Assembly (NCBI GenBank): GCA_035578155.1
Contig: JAPWDM010000044.1
Coordinates: 198,501 to 262,500, forward strand
Length of the DNA: 64,000 nt
From: Brachynemurus nebulosus
Taxonomy: Eukaryota > Arthropoda > Insecta > Neuroptera > Myrmeleontidae
Direction of reading: 5' to 3'
The first letter of the stretch is position 1; every line of letters starts with the position of its first letter. The notes under the pieces were generated by a model. The model ran no database searches, had not been told where the DNA came from, and saw nothing but the letters and a program-made list of their open reading frames with translations. Of the stretch, positions 23,770-36,080 are shown piece by piece. The position numbers were made by a program, and so were the translations under genes.

Positions 23770-24520
23770 TTAAACGATACTTTTCGTAATCGAAAACTTT
23801 GATCGTAAATATCTCATAAACGATGCATCATAGCGAAAAAATAACGAAATTTTTAACGGCTTAAGCGAAGCGAGTTATGCTTATTCCAATCCTACCGCGA
23901 CTGCTGAAACCTACTTTTCCGACTTTTCGTCATCGAAAATTATCAATACCGCGCAACTTATCATAGATTGGGTATAATTGGTTAATTTAGGCTCTGCTAG
24001 TCTCACTGATTTAGTCACCATTAGAATATTTTCGAAAAAATTAGTTTTCGATAAGTTTCGTAAACGTAAACTTTTGATCGTAAATATCTCGTAAACGGTG
24101 CGTCGTAGCGAAAAAGTAACGAAATTTTTGAAGGCTTAAGAGATGCAAATTGTGGGTATTCCGAACATATTGGGACTGTCAAAAACTACTTTTCGTTATC
24201 GAAAATTATCGATACCGCGTAACTTATCATAAACTGGCTATAACTCGTTAATTTAGGCTCTGTTAGTCTCACTGATTTAGTCACCATTAGAATATTTTCG
24301 AAAAAATTAGTTTTCGATACGTTTCGTAAACGTAAACTTTTGATCGTAAATATCTCGTAAACGGTGCGTCGTAGCGAAAAAATAACGAAATTTTTGAAGG
24401 CTTAAGTGAAGCAAGTTGTGGGTATTCCGAACATACTGGGACTATCAAAACCTACTTTTCGTTATCAAAAATTATCGATTTCGAATTACTTATCATAAAT
24501 TGATTATAGGCCTCCTAGAA
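23770..24520. repeat. Tandem repeat, ~270-bp unit, three copies
   Basis: The word GATCGTAAATATCTC recurs at 23801, 24076 and 24342, giving spacings of 275 and 266 bp. Copies 2 and 3 are nearly identical, and copy 1 is more diverged. Each unit has TTTTCGTTATCGAAAATTAT followed by CGATACCGCG. A very similar TATCGATAATTTTCGATAAC word forms the loop of LIR-1, and the flank near 23680 resembles LIR-1 arm sequence (ATTAACACACTG). The array may therefore derive from a relative of LIR-1. Confidence 0.85.
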
Positions 24521-25324
24521 TTTAGGCCTCAAATTAACAAAATAAACAATCTATTTGCCAAACCTAACTTAATTTACTCTTTAACCTAACTGTTTCACTA
24601 TCGAAATTGCTTTAATTTAGATTGCAGTTTTATACATATTTATAGGTAACTTAAGCAAAATTAATCGTAATTATGTAATTAAATCATATAATTTGTAATT
24701 CAAAAACCAGTACAAATTACAATTTCAAAATGTATTTTAATGGAAAATTACATTACATTACAAATTACATTTTCTAAATGTAATTTGTAATCATGATTAT
24801 CAATTATTGATTTTTGTTAAAAAATATTTAAAAATGTTCCTTTATAATTCTGTTTCGATTTAAATTTAAATTAATATATATTATAATGTTAGAATAGTTT
24901 TCCTTAAACGTTTTCTTTTGGGTCATAATAAGCTACAATCGGGTAATTCATTTATATTATGAAATATCCAGGTGGCCGACCTTAGGAACATTTTTGGCCG
25001 GCTTTAGGGCATAGGTGGCCGACTTAAGTCAAATATATTTTTAAAGATAAATCTCCATTTAGTCAGAAAGGCGATACTTAAAGTACTTAATGAGAAAATC
25101 AAAATACGCGTAAATTCAAAATTCAGAATTCTGCACGTCATTAATTGTTTAAGTGACCGACTTTTAGCACTCCCACCTTACACTTTTTATTCGTTGTAAG
25201 CAACTTGAAATAGAATCATATACTTTATTCTTTTTAGATAATAAAATTCGCATATACATAAAAAGAGTAAGGCATATGATTATATTTCAATTTTGATATT
25301 GCTTACGACGAGTAAATGTACTTT
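24521..25324. other. Intergenic DNA, no gene seen
   Basis: AT-rich sequence with three short degenerate words of the GGTGGCCGAC type near 24970-25030. Nothing else can be supported. Confidence 0.5.
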
Positions 25325-25400
25325 CAAATTATTTAAATAGTTTAGCAAGAGTCTTGTTTTGTCTTAATTGGTCTTGCTCACCTGAGTCTTGGCATTCGTC
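25325..25400 (-). mobile_element. Internal fragment of the CAAGACC hAT-type MITE
   Basis: ATTATTTAAATAGTTTAGCA followed by AGAGTCTTG and GGTCTTGCTCACCTGAGTCT matches, inverted, the part of the complete copy near 48600-48660. It ends at the boundary of the GC-rich hAT-like element that follows, which suggests that the latter inserted into it. Confidence 0.65.
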
Positions 25401-25402
25401 TT

Positions 25403-25628
25403 ACCAACCCGCGGCCCGCCGGCCACATGTGGCCCGCCTTGAGCTTATTTTGGCCCGCAAGATTCATCATACTTATACAAAATATCATTTTATAATGACT
25501 AAGGTAGTGAAAAACATTGAATTAAAAAAATACATAATATATGGGAACACATAATTTAATATGTGGCTCGCGGAGTTATGATACGCTTCCAAAGTGGCCC
25601 GCTAGATCATTTGGGTTCGCCACCCCTG
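25403..25628. mobile_element. hAT-like MITE remnant with GC-rich ends
   Basis: The right end inverted reads CAGGGGTGGCGAACCC, a typical hAT terminus. The left side carries ACCAACCCGCGGCCCGCCGG. GTGGCCCGC words occur at both sides (about 25430 and 25590). The left terminus is not clean, so the target duplication cannot be read. The two short frames crossing it are not genes. Confidence 0.55.
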
Positions 25629-26223
25629 GCTTAAATAGTCATATGAGCTTGCAGATATTGGTTACAACTCACAAAGTATCTTTCATTGTCTTAAAATGTG
25701 ATAAAATCGTAAATGGTGTAGTAACACTAGGGCAGAACAGGGTCTCTCGTAACATTTTAAACAAAGAATAGTTATGCTTAGACGACAAGCAATATTTATT
25801 TATATATATACAATACAAATTATTTTTAAAGGTATTTGGGAGTGATGGTCATCAAGGAAAAAACAAAAATGTGTTTTTTTCCAAAGGCTACCGGTTTCGA
25901 CTTTTAGTCGTCTTCAGGCCTCAGAGAAAAAATTTATTAATATTAAAAATACATAGATAAAATACTACATTAGGTGCTTACACGATTTTATATGTTTACT
26001 TGTCAAACTGACATTTGAACATATAATTTTAAAACAAATAATAACAATAATAGCACTGGTTAAATTAAAAGTTTTAAATATTATTTTTAGAAAAATAAAA
26101 ACACGTGAGAGTAACATTTTAAGTGTGAAATGATTAAAAATTTAAAGAATAAAAATTATTTAAGAAAATTTTAGAAATTTTAAAGAATTTTTTAAATTGA
26201 AATGTGCAACAAAGAATAATTAA

Positions 26224-26808
26224 CCCTTTGCACTCGAACCATTTTTTAGTATGGGTACTCAGCTACTCGACAGTAGTTTTAAAACGCTGCAAACACTATT
26301 GTATTAGGACAATATGTCTATTAGTTAATTTTAGTAGTATGTATTACAATGTATTGTAGCAAGACGTCGCGTCGTTGTGTTGTATCATGTTTTCCTAATA
26401 TAATAATTTTCAAATAAATGAAGAAGGCTGAGAAACGGAGCGAAGTGGAATCAAAAACGTGTTCACTATCATCGATATAGGGTCTGATATCGCTCCGATA
26501 AAATTATCTCAGTGGTATTGGTATTGGAGCGGTATTGAAGCGAGAGCGAACCATGACTGATATCGGACCGATATCAGAGCGATGATGTGAATACACTCAT
26601 TATTTATTATGTAAGAATATTTTATCGAGCCGAGAGCGGAGTGATATCGTACTGAGAGCGGAGCGTTAATGTAAATCGGGCCTTAGGTCCCCTAGCGTGT
26701 TGTGAATAATAAAATACGTACCTATTCTTTATGGCGCCGCTGCGGCGGCTAACGAGTGGAATTAATATTTATTGTGTCGCTGTGGCGGCGCCCATCGAGT
26801 GCAAAGGG
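26224..26808. mobile_element. piggyBac-type MITE inside the Penelope-like element
   Basis: The ends are CCCTTTGCACTCGA and, inverted, CCCTTTGCACTCGA, identical over at least 14 bp. TTAA flanks both at 26220-26223 and 26809-26812. CCC-starting TIRs plus TTAA are diagnostic of piggyBac. Near 26455-26670 there are further imperfect inverted words (GATATCG, GAGAGCGGAG), which may be a second insertion. There is no transposase, so it depends on one encoded elsewhere. Confidence 0.85.
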
Positions 26809-26939
26809 TTAAGGTTAGTCTGAGAGTTTTAAAATAAAAAATAAAAATGACATACATTGCTACGATGAGTTCCGAAAACAAAGTGCCTTTTGTAAAGATA
26901 ATAAAGGTATATGATCATAATTGTTTTAATTTTTAGTTA

Positions 26940-27450
26940 GTTTGTGCGACTTTGGTGCTTTTGACAGCAACAGGTTTTATCTTGTCGAAGTTGCGGGTAT
27001 ATGCATTGTCGATGGAGATGGCATCCTGGTAGAGGTTGCAATTTGGTTGAACGGTATTGATCCAGCAACTTTCGATTAAGTATCTCTTCTTGTAGTTAGG
27101 CTCACGTTAGATCACCATGGGATTACTGAAGTCGAAGTTGTGCCCATTTTCCCAGGAATGTCGCACCAGTGCCGAAACCATGGTGGCTTGTTTAACATTG
27201 TTCTTGTGTTGCTTCATTCGCTCATCAAGATGTTGTTTCGTGTTTCCAACGTATACATTGGCACAACCGGCACAAGAAACCATATATACCACATTTTGTT
27301 GGTTGGAGGTGGGAATCTGGGGTTTCATGTTGGTACAGAGTTTAATAAGTGCATGAGGATAACTGTAAACAGGATTCAGTTTGTTTTTCAGAAGGGATTT
27401 TGAGATGGATGTGGAGGGAGCGCCCAGGTATGGAATAGAGAAATAGGAAG
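26940..27450 (-). pseudogene. Penelope-like GIY-YIG endonuclease domain
   Basis: Translated on the minus strand, the open part (27450 down to 27107) reads through a linker with LGAPSTSISKSLLKNKLNPV. It then reaches VVYMVSCAGCANVYVGNT, where VYMVSC and VYVGNT correspond to the GIY and YIG strands of this nuclease, followed by RMKQHKNN and ENGHNFDF. After a stop at about 27107 the same frame continues with KKRYLIESCWI, the conserved R-x3-E region, down to about 26945. The domain normally sits at the C-terminus of Penelope-like polyproteins and nicks target DNA. The internal stop and missing RT make it a relic. Confidence 0.82.
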
Positions 27451-27454
27451 ACAA

Positions 27455-28165
27455 GTCGTCAATTCGACAAAAAATTTCTGAGCAACTTCTTAAAATTTCC
27501 AAAAATTTAACCATCCCCAATTCACTAATTGACATCTTTTTGAAAAAAATAATTTCTGACACTAAAGCTTTTCTACGTAACAACAATGAAATTTGTTTTT
27601 TACTTTCTGACAAAGGAAACAAAATGATGACAACATCTACAAAATTTTACAAAGAGACCCTACCAACATATTGCATAAAAAAAACTATAAGTTATATCAA
27701 TTATCTTATAAAAAATAATTTTATAACAGCCAACACTGGAAGATCATTTAAACCTGCGGAAATAAAAATTCCTTACATGTATTTCCTTCCAAAAATCCAT
27801 AAACCCTTCACATCTGATAATGTTCCTTTCCGACCAATCTGTTCCACCAAAAACACCATCCTCAGCAACTTAGATAAATTTTTCAGTTCGATCCTCAGCA
27901 AGAGTTTTCACAGCAAATATGATATCTCCAACTCCTTCCTTTTCACCAACAAAATCAACAATATAAAGCTTCCTAAGGGATACATACTGACTAGTCTGGA
28001 TGTAAAATCGCTTTTCACCAGCTGCCCTGTGGATCTTTTTCTGCAGCATGTTGCTGATCAGTGGTCCATCGTCCAGCCAGACACCACTCTTGATTACAAC
28101 ACCTTCATGGAGGGTTTAAAACTTATCCTTTCCATAAAAGTTGAAATTATTAAAACTGCTTCTCT
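27455..28165 (+). pseudogene. Penelope-like reverse transcriptase, N-terminal half
   Basis: The plus-strand frame is open from about 27455 and uninterrupted from 27540 to 28172. It shows LLSDKGNKMM, MYFLPKIHKP, PFRPICSTKN and ILTSLDVKSLFTSCPVD. These correspond to the early RT motifs of Penelope-like elements (DKGN, LPKIHKP, RPI-S and the first catalytic Asp in SLDVKSLFT). The frame degenerates at about 28130, before the YxDD-containing palm motif, so the enzyme is truncated. Its orientation is opposite to the adjacent endonuclease. Confidence 0.85.
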
Positions 28166-28189
28166 TATTTAACAGAAAATAATTATGCG

Positions 28190-30255
<2,066 letters not shown>

Positions 30256-30373
30256 TTTGCTTGTTAGTTTAAATGAGTAGTTTATATTACTTGGAGCAAT
30301 ATTATTCAAGTTTAATTTCGCTTACTAATTGGCCATACAATCGGAAGTATCTTTGGTCTCGATAAAGACCTAA

Positions 30374-30425
30374 GGTCCCTATTATGAGACACATAAGTAT
30401 GTACTTTAGTTCCGGAGTTGCAAAG
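30374..30425. repeat. Dispersed repeat piece shared with 53407-53456
   Basis: GTCCCTATTATGAGACACAT, then GTACTTTAGTTCCGGAGTTG, matches CTCCCTATTATGAGAGACTA and TATTTTAGTCCCGGAATTGC at 53407. This is one diverged family. Confidence 0.65.
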
Positions 30426-30499
30426 CAGTTATTTATTCATCAACAAATTGCAAAGTGAAGGTGTTTTTTTCGCAAGTCGTAAGTTTATCAGACGAGAAA

Positions 30500-31155
30500 A
30501 ATTGCGACAAGTAAAAAAAACACTCGTTTTGCATGTTTGGTTTACAACATTTTTTGCAATTCTGAATTAAAATGAAAATAGTTAATGAAAAATGGCTAAA
30601 TAATCTCAAATTATTAAAAGTTTGACAGCTACTTTAAAGAAAATTATTTTAACATATTTGTTTTGAATTATTTATGAATGACTCCCTTATGCTTTAGAAA
30701 AATATTTTCTTCTGTAATTTCAAGTCGTATGATTTATGTTTATAAAATTTAATAAAAAAGTTAAAGTTACAGTAGATAAAATAGCTGAATTTCGAGTTTT
30801 CGAAATTCGCTAAAATTCAAAATCATTCATTTCAGATTAAGAAATGTTCACTGAGTATAAGTAATTTCACTTTCTCTTTCAGTCAATTTTTACTTTCAAA
30901 CTGTCACATGATATTTGATATACTAATTTTATTAATTAATGAATTATTGCCATTTTTCTAATTACTGGTCAAAATTATTGAATGAAATTAATAAATCCTC
31001 TACATTTAAATAATTGTTTAATATAAATATCACTTACGTTTCAATATTTCTTGAATAAAGGTGGGCGGTATGTTTGTACACATATTAATTATAAGGTAAG
31101 TAAAATATGTACATTGTACATACTACATATATTAATTTTAATTATTAATTGTTAT
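30500..31155. other. AT-rich DNA, no gene seen
   Basis: Low-GC sequence between the dispersed repeat and the mariner relic. Nothing can be supported. Confidence 0.5.
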
Positions 31156-31492
31156 GGCAGTTATACTTTTAAAATCATCCGGAGAGCTCGTGCCGTTTTT
31201 GGTGTAAATGACCATCCCGATTTTCTTCAAATGGCCGAAAATTGTGAATTTTGAATGCTCAAAAGTTACCGCTAATTCATAACAGTTTGCCTCAGGTTTC
31301 GTTTTATTTCTTGACGGATAAATTCATCGTCAGTACACACAGGTCGATTTGAAATCTAGCAAACCACTTTCTATAAGTTCTGTCAGAAAGCGCATCATCA
31401 CCATAAACACTACAAATATTTCTCGTTGCGTCAGCTGCATTAGTACCTTTTTTAAACTCGTATAACATGACATGATGTTCCTTGATGTCTAA
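31156..31492 (-). pseudogene. mariner-type transposase, N-terminal DNA-binding part
   Basis: On the minus strand, starting at about 31492, one frame reads LDIKEHHVMLYEFKKG, then NAADATRNICSVYGDDA, then YRKWFARFQ. This is the first helix-turn-helix of mariner transposases (LLYEF-KG, A-A--I-VYG, WF-RF). After a frameshift near 31335 the second frame gives DDEFIRQEIKRNLRQTV, and a third gives HLKKIGMVIYTKNG, both standard downstream landmarks. At least two frameshifts and two stops are present, and the DDD catalytic domain is absent. The relic is too broken to leave one long open frame. In an intact element this protein binds the TIRs and cuts at TA. Confidence 0.85.
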
Positions 31493-31918
31493 GATTGCTC
31501 ATTATTACTGACAAAAAGAAAAATAATTTAAACACTGTTTAAAGATGTATGATACATATTACAAGCAACACTATCGGCCTAACACTAACATGTTGTTGCA
31601 TGAAGAAATATGAATTCATCCGAGCAGCTTCGAAAATGGCACGAACTTTCTGGATAACCTAATATTTTTATAATCACTGTACTTTATATATTATGTTAAT
31701 ATTATAATTTTATTATATAAAACACAAATTTGTGTAATAATATATTCATATTGATAAGTAAGTCATGACAATAATAGAGGGAGGCAATAAAATATGGTAT
31801 GATCCAATCTTAAAGGTAGTCAGATATACATAATATTATTTTATAAATACGCACATCGTACAGCATAGGACAGAATACAATTTTACTTGATACATGCAAG
31901 TCCACAAATACTTATACA
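31493..31918. other. AT-rich DNA, no gene seen
   Basis: Nothing supported. It separates the mariner relic from the next TIR element. Confidence 0.5.
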
Positions 31919-32178
31919 GGGTTTACATTTACAATGATTTGCTGGCGCCACACAAAGTGGCGCGCCAGTAAAAGCAAAATGAACGTGTAAACATCTACTG
32001 GCGTGCAAGGTAGATCAGTGCATGCACGGATGAAAAAAGTTAGCAACCTTCTAACTTTTCTGGCGCCAGTAATGATTCATGCGCCACTAAAATTAAAACA
32101 TACAAATGTAAACTTGTATTGGCGTCAGTATTATTTTAAAAATAATTAATTGTCATTTTTACGCGGTTATTCAGGTTT

Positions 32179-32990
32179 AATTGAAGAGCTGGGTGGAAAC
32201 AGGGAGTAAGTACAGAAATACCGTTTTGAGAAAAGATCATTTCAAAGTTTGGGTGCCTAGTATGAAGGTGAAGACTGAAAAACTGGTAATTGTCGTGTTA
32301 TACAATTGGTAGCACTAATAATACACAAGATTAAAAAAAACAGTAAATATCGGTTGTTATTGCATATTTTTTTGAATTTTTCCGAAGTATGACTTACGCC
32401 CTTTTTGCAGATAAAATTTTGATTGAACAAAAACATAAGTTCTGTTTCCTTTTTCTGAAATTCTAATTAAACTTTGTCAGCACATTTATTAAATTCTAAA
32501 CCAAAACATTTGATTCATGTTAATTTCATGAATATTTATATGTATATACTTGTACATATAAAGTGTCCACCTGAAAGTTGATTATATGTGGAAAACTATT
32601 TTATATCAAATTTTTCAGAAAATTTTATTCTTGATAAAAGTTAGTACTTGGTCTTAGGCTAAAAAAGCATCCATAGAACTTTGGATATATCTGTATATTT
32701 TTTTTCTGTATCATACTGTACATCATAGGACCAGAAATATCTTTTAAAGGTATGTGTCATGTACTGTAAAAATTCATTCTTAGTTGTAAGTTACTAATTA
32801 TATATTTAATTTTTTGCAAATATGGCTTATACGCTTCAAATTATTATCGTAGCGTAGGGACATTAATTGATTTCTGGTCATTGTAAAATTTTGTTTACTA
32901 TAAGTAGACATTCTAAAGAATTAGAAAATCAATTCTAAGGAAAAAGGGCGTAAAGCGACTTACGCCCTTTTTCCACCCAGCTCCTCAATT
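32179..32990. mobile_element. TIR element nested in the previous one
   Basis: TTGAAGAGCTGGGTGGAAAC on the left matches the inverted right end TTGAGGAGCTGGGTGGAAAA. Just inside the right end is a perfect hairpin (32941-32972), and ACTTACGCCCTTTTTGCAG also occurs at about 32391. No coding region is seen. Its position inside the outer TIRs implies that it inserted later. Confidence 0.65.
32941..32972. repeat. Perfect 13-bp hairpin
   Basis: AAAAAGGGCGTAA and TTACGCCCTTTTT flank a six-base loop. Confidence 0.85.
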
Positions 32991-33259
32991 TCATTTTTAG
33001 GTACCTATTATGTCCTTTTCTCTTCTAATTCATTGCTTGCTTTATATCCGGACACAAATGAAAGCTATATATGACATTTATTTGTCCAGTTCAGCGATTT
33101 ATGACCTGCGCAGTACTTACCAAATTATATACCATGCAAATCATGTGTAAACGGACGTGCAAGTAGTGTAAACTTTACAGACATGGAAACTTAAAAGTGG
33201 CGCCAGCAAATCATTGCAAATGTAAACCCGTTATTATTCATTGTTTGTTAAAAATTATG

Positions 33260-34015
33260 CACGGAGAGAAAATTCCTATAAAAATTCCTATAAAAGACGA
33301 ACATATTCAATTCTGTAAGGTAAAAATATAAAGATTATAATTAATCATAAAAAATTTAAAGGATGGAATGTTCTTTTCGTAATATTATCTCCGTAAAATT
33401 TGTAAAACAGCACAGTAAAAAGTTCCATTACCGACAAAAAAATAATTTTTAATTGTTTTTATTAAAAAAAATTACCATGCTAACATGCTAATAATAGAAA
33501 GAAAAAAAAACAGAAAGAAGGTTGGTTGTGTTGGGAACGCTGTAATGAAATGTACCTCAATCAGCGAGTTACATGCGAACCATAGGTGTGGACTGTGGAA
33601 GAAACTTTGTCAGACAGTTCGCACCAAGCACCTTGATGCAGCTAGTAGTCAGTTTCTTTTACACTCTCTTAGGATGATGTCATCGTTTAATTCATCTTTT
33701 TGTTATTTACCTATCTTTAGTATATGTATTAGAATATGTTATTGGCAATCATTTTTGTATACATGTTTTTACAGGTACAGTGCAACCAACATAAGGTCGC
33801 GAGTCAGATGCGCAAATGAAAGAGTACGACAACAAGAATTAAACTATAATATATATGCATAAGAGTGTGATAAAAGTTGTGTTAGCACCACATTAAATTT
33901 TACCATGCTAGCACATATTTTTTATTTTGGTTGTCGATCGCGCACGGATTATAGGGGAGCATGGTAATTTTTCTGAAATTTTCTCTACAAAAATTATAGG
34001 ATTTTTCTCTCCGTG
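33260..34015. mobile_element. TIR element starting CACGGAGAG
   Basis: CACGGAGAGAAAATTCCTAT on the left matches the inverted right end CACGGAGAGAAAAATCCTAT. ATTACCATGC occurs near 33470 and inverted near 33957. The 125-codon plus-strand frame at 33485-33862 lies wholly inside. It has a Cys-containing N-terminus and a hydrophobic middle, but I recognise no domain and consider it chance. No clear target duplication. Confidence 0.6.
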
Positions 34016-34313
34016 TGGGTATATTTGTTCACGTATATTTTCTAATGTCATTTGTGTTACGTATATACAGTCAGCCACACTCGAATTCGTACAGCAGAAT
34101 ATATACTCAAATGACAAAATTTATACCAATTCAATTCCCATAATTTTATTTCTCACAAATTTGAACTTTTTTGTTTATAGTATCATTATTTGGATCTTCT
34201 ACTTCCTATATAGGTAAATTAAAAGATTTTCACTAATAGTTTTTAAAAAAAAATCTTAAAAAAATGTTATGCATGCAACTTGTATTAATATGTATATCGA
34301 CGCCACATTCCTA

Positions 34314-34515
34314 TATTATGGACGCAAGCTCAAAAGACCTCCAGAAACTGAGGTGAGCGGAACACAAATTGAATTATTTCCATAGTTACCAACCAAATCA
34401 AGTAATTATGTTTTTATATGAGTGAGTGAGTAAACTTCTATTTATTAATATGATAAACAAAGATAAATGCAGCAGATGTAGATAAAAAAGTTCTTTTTAG
34501 CTTGCGCCCATAATA
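34314..34515. mobile_element. MITE family A, copy 2
   Basis: The inverted ends both read TATTATGG then CGCAAGC-like. Compared with copy 1 at 2443-2641 the whole ~200 bp is alignable, including GACCTCCAGAAACTG and GTGAGTGAGTAAACTTCTAT. The insertion CAG near 34477 is specific to this copy. Confidence 0.8.
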
Positions 34516-34741
34516 CGTACACCTTAAAATTCAAGAAATATTTTTATTTGTTCCAAAAGTGAATTACATTTTTTCTCAAATTTAGAAGAATATTTACGTA
34601 CGTATGTACCTTTATTTTAAATAAACATAAAATTAGTAATCTTTAACGTCAACTTTTTCATATGTTTACTGAAAAATTAGAGGAATTTCAATGGAGTCCA
34701 AGAAATCGCTTATTGTTCTAGGTATGCTACCAAAATAAATT

Positions 34742-35005
34742 CTACAGAAAGTCCTTTTGATAAAGAAATGATAACGAACTGTCCACGGTATCCGTTAATC
34801 GTTCGTCACGCAATTGTTTCAATAATTGTCTCGCCGCCTGAACCGTTTCGGCATGGAATAACGCGGTGCAAGAGTCCACCCCTTTCAAGCGGGCCAACAA
34901 GTCCTCCCAATCCGCAATTTTCGTCTTGTGTTTCATTAAGATCTCTTGCACCAGTTTCACCATGGTCGTAACGGCTTTGACGACGTCGCTCCGCTGTTGC
35001 ATCAA
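34742..35005 (-). CDS. Unrecognised helical ORF, possible 3' part of the gene at 35002-35678
   Basis: Eighty-seven codons run from an ATG at 35005 to a stop at 34742. The product is rich in charged and Leu residues (for example TTMVKLVQEILMKHKTK and AARQLLKQLRDERL) and predicts as amphipathic helices without a membrane segment. Third positions are often G or C, unlike the flanks and unlike the upstream ORF, so the patch stands out in base composition. The start overlaps the stop of the upstream frame (TATTGATG), so it may be the continuation of that gene after a frameshift or splice. I do not recognise a family. Viral or horizontally acquired origin is possible but unproven. Confidence 0.45.
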   Translation of the reverse strand: MMQQRSDVVKAVTTMVKLVQEILMKHKTKIADWEDLLARLKGVDSCTALFHAETVQAARQLLKQLRDERLTDTVDSSLSFLYQKDFL

Positions 35006-35678
35006 TATTCATTCCAAAAAATTCTGTACCTAATCAATATTTTCTTTAACATTGTGTAGTTCAACGTGAAAAATTTCTGAAACGATTGCGAAGTATTGAA
35101 ATTACATATTAAGGCTAAACGTATAATTATATCTATAGTAAATTTAAAGGATTTATCATCCAGTGCATCTAAGTATTTATGTTTTTTATCATCTTTATCA
35201 TCACTAGATGATGAATCCTCTAAATTTTTTTTTCTTTTTCTCACATTCACAGAACTTGGTCCTGGTGCGGAATCATCTTCATCCTCTACAACTTCAGGAC
35301 TGTTTTTCGTGGTCGCTTCATCCAAATCATCCACTCTAGTCTTATTATAGCCCTCTTCACCATACATTTACCAATAAAATCTTCAATATTTTCCTTTGAC
35401 GCCATTGGAAACTCCAATTTTAAAATTTTCCACTGTAATTTATAAGCCCACAATACACGATGAAAAATTATCGATTCGTCGTTAATAAAATCGCTCAGAT
35501 ATTCTTGATAATTATTATAAATATGAGATAATATCAAAGTTTGTTCACCTTTCTCAATATGTTCTTCCAATTCCTCGATTGTTGTTATATGCTTCAGCAC
35601 TTGTTCGAACCAAGATGATGTGTTCTTAAAAGGAACGAATATTCTTGAATCCATACTAATTAAATCAAATCTAAACAC
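35002..35678 (-). pseudogene. Unrecognised two-frame gene with acidic/basic Ser-rich linker
   Basis: The first frame starts at ATG 35678 or, more likely, ATG 35654 (MDSRIFVPFKNTSSWF). It contains EELEEHIEKGEQTLILSHIY and an aromatic-rich stretch, ending around ENIEDFIGK. At about 35368, in a short A-run, the reading frame shifts by one base. The second frame continues with DEATTKNSPEVVEDEDDS, then basic VRKRKKN and SSSSDDKDDKKHK, a typical disordered nuclear-protein linker. It then becomes AT-rich and ends at 35002. The even residue mix and the clean continuation across the shift argue that this was a real protein. A sequencing error, a recent lesion or an intron at the GGTAAATG are all possible. 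No family recognised. Confidence 0.5.
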
Positions 35679-35984
35679 AAGTATTTATACTAAAATATTT
35701 ACTGATAATACATTTATAATTTTTGCTGACAACTAAAATTTCTCTATCATTTATTACGACAACAATTTTTTCCCCCATCAGGTATGCTAGCTTGCAATTT
35801 CTTATCAATAATAAGATTAAAATGCAGAAATGATATTCCACTTATTTTCCATAATAATTTCCTATTTCGTCATTAGGCAGTTCGTCACTTCGTGAAAAAC
35901 AAAAATGAAAAATTAACTAACTACCATCTCCAGCTGCTCCGCCTGCGCCAGTGCACATGTACTGGCAGCGTACTTTTACACGGT

Positions 35985-35987
<3 letters not shown>

Positions 35988-36066
<79 letters not shown>

Positions 36067-36080
36067 TTATATATATATAT
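35988..36080. repeat. (TA)n microsatellite
   Basis: About 75 bp of pure TA, one CT interruption, then a short TA tail. The plus-strand frame rich in Ile-Tyr is only this repeat. Confidence 0.97.

Larger units (their letters stand above)
25880..28165. mobile_element. Penelope-like retroelement with inverted 5' part
   Basis: Three parts are readable. At 25888-25918 is GGTTTCGACTTTTAGTCGTC, a motif common in non-coding parts of insect Penelope-like elements. At about 26940-27450 the minus strand encodes a GIY-YIG endonuclease and its C-terminal tail. At about 27455-28165 the plus strand encodes the N-terminal half of the reverse transcriptase. The two coding parts meet head-to-head, with the N-terminal side of the RT at the junction, as expected for twin-priming-type 5' inversion. 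A TTAA-flanked MITE (26224-26808) interrupts the 3' part. Outer boundaries are approximate. Confidence 0.8.
31919..33229. mobile_element. TIR element with GGCGCCA subterminal repeats
   Basis: The left end GGGTTTACATTTACAATGAT and inverted right end GGGTTTACATTTGCAATGAT continue in common through TTGCTGGCGCCAC, about 34 bp in all. CTGGCG or GGCGCCA words recur at about 31942, 31963, 32000 and 32061, and TGTAAAC words recur near 31996 and 32105. No transposase is visible. Much of the interior is a second, nested TIR element (32179-32990). The target duplication is not evident. Confidence 0.75.

Noticed and set aside
33485..33862. 125-codon plus-strand open frame
   Set aside because: It lies entirely within a TIR element, with no recognisable domain and a hydrophobic stretch explained by T-rich DNA.
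34690..34720. ATG with ten codons followed by GTATGC on the plus strand
   Set aside because: The donor is poor, and the site lies just beside the minus-strand coding island with no supporting second exon.
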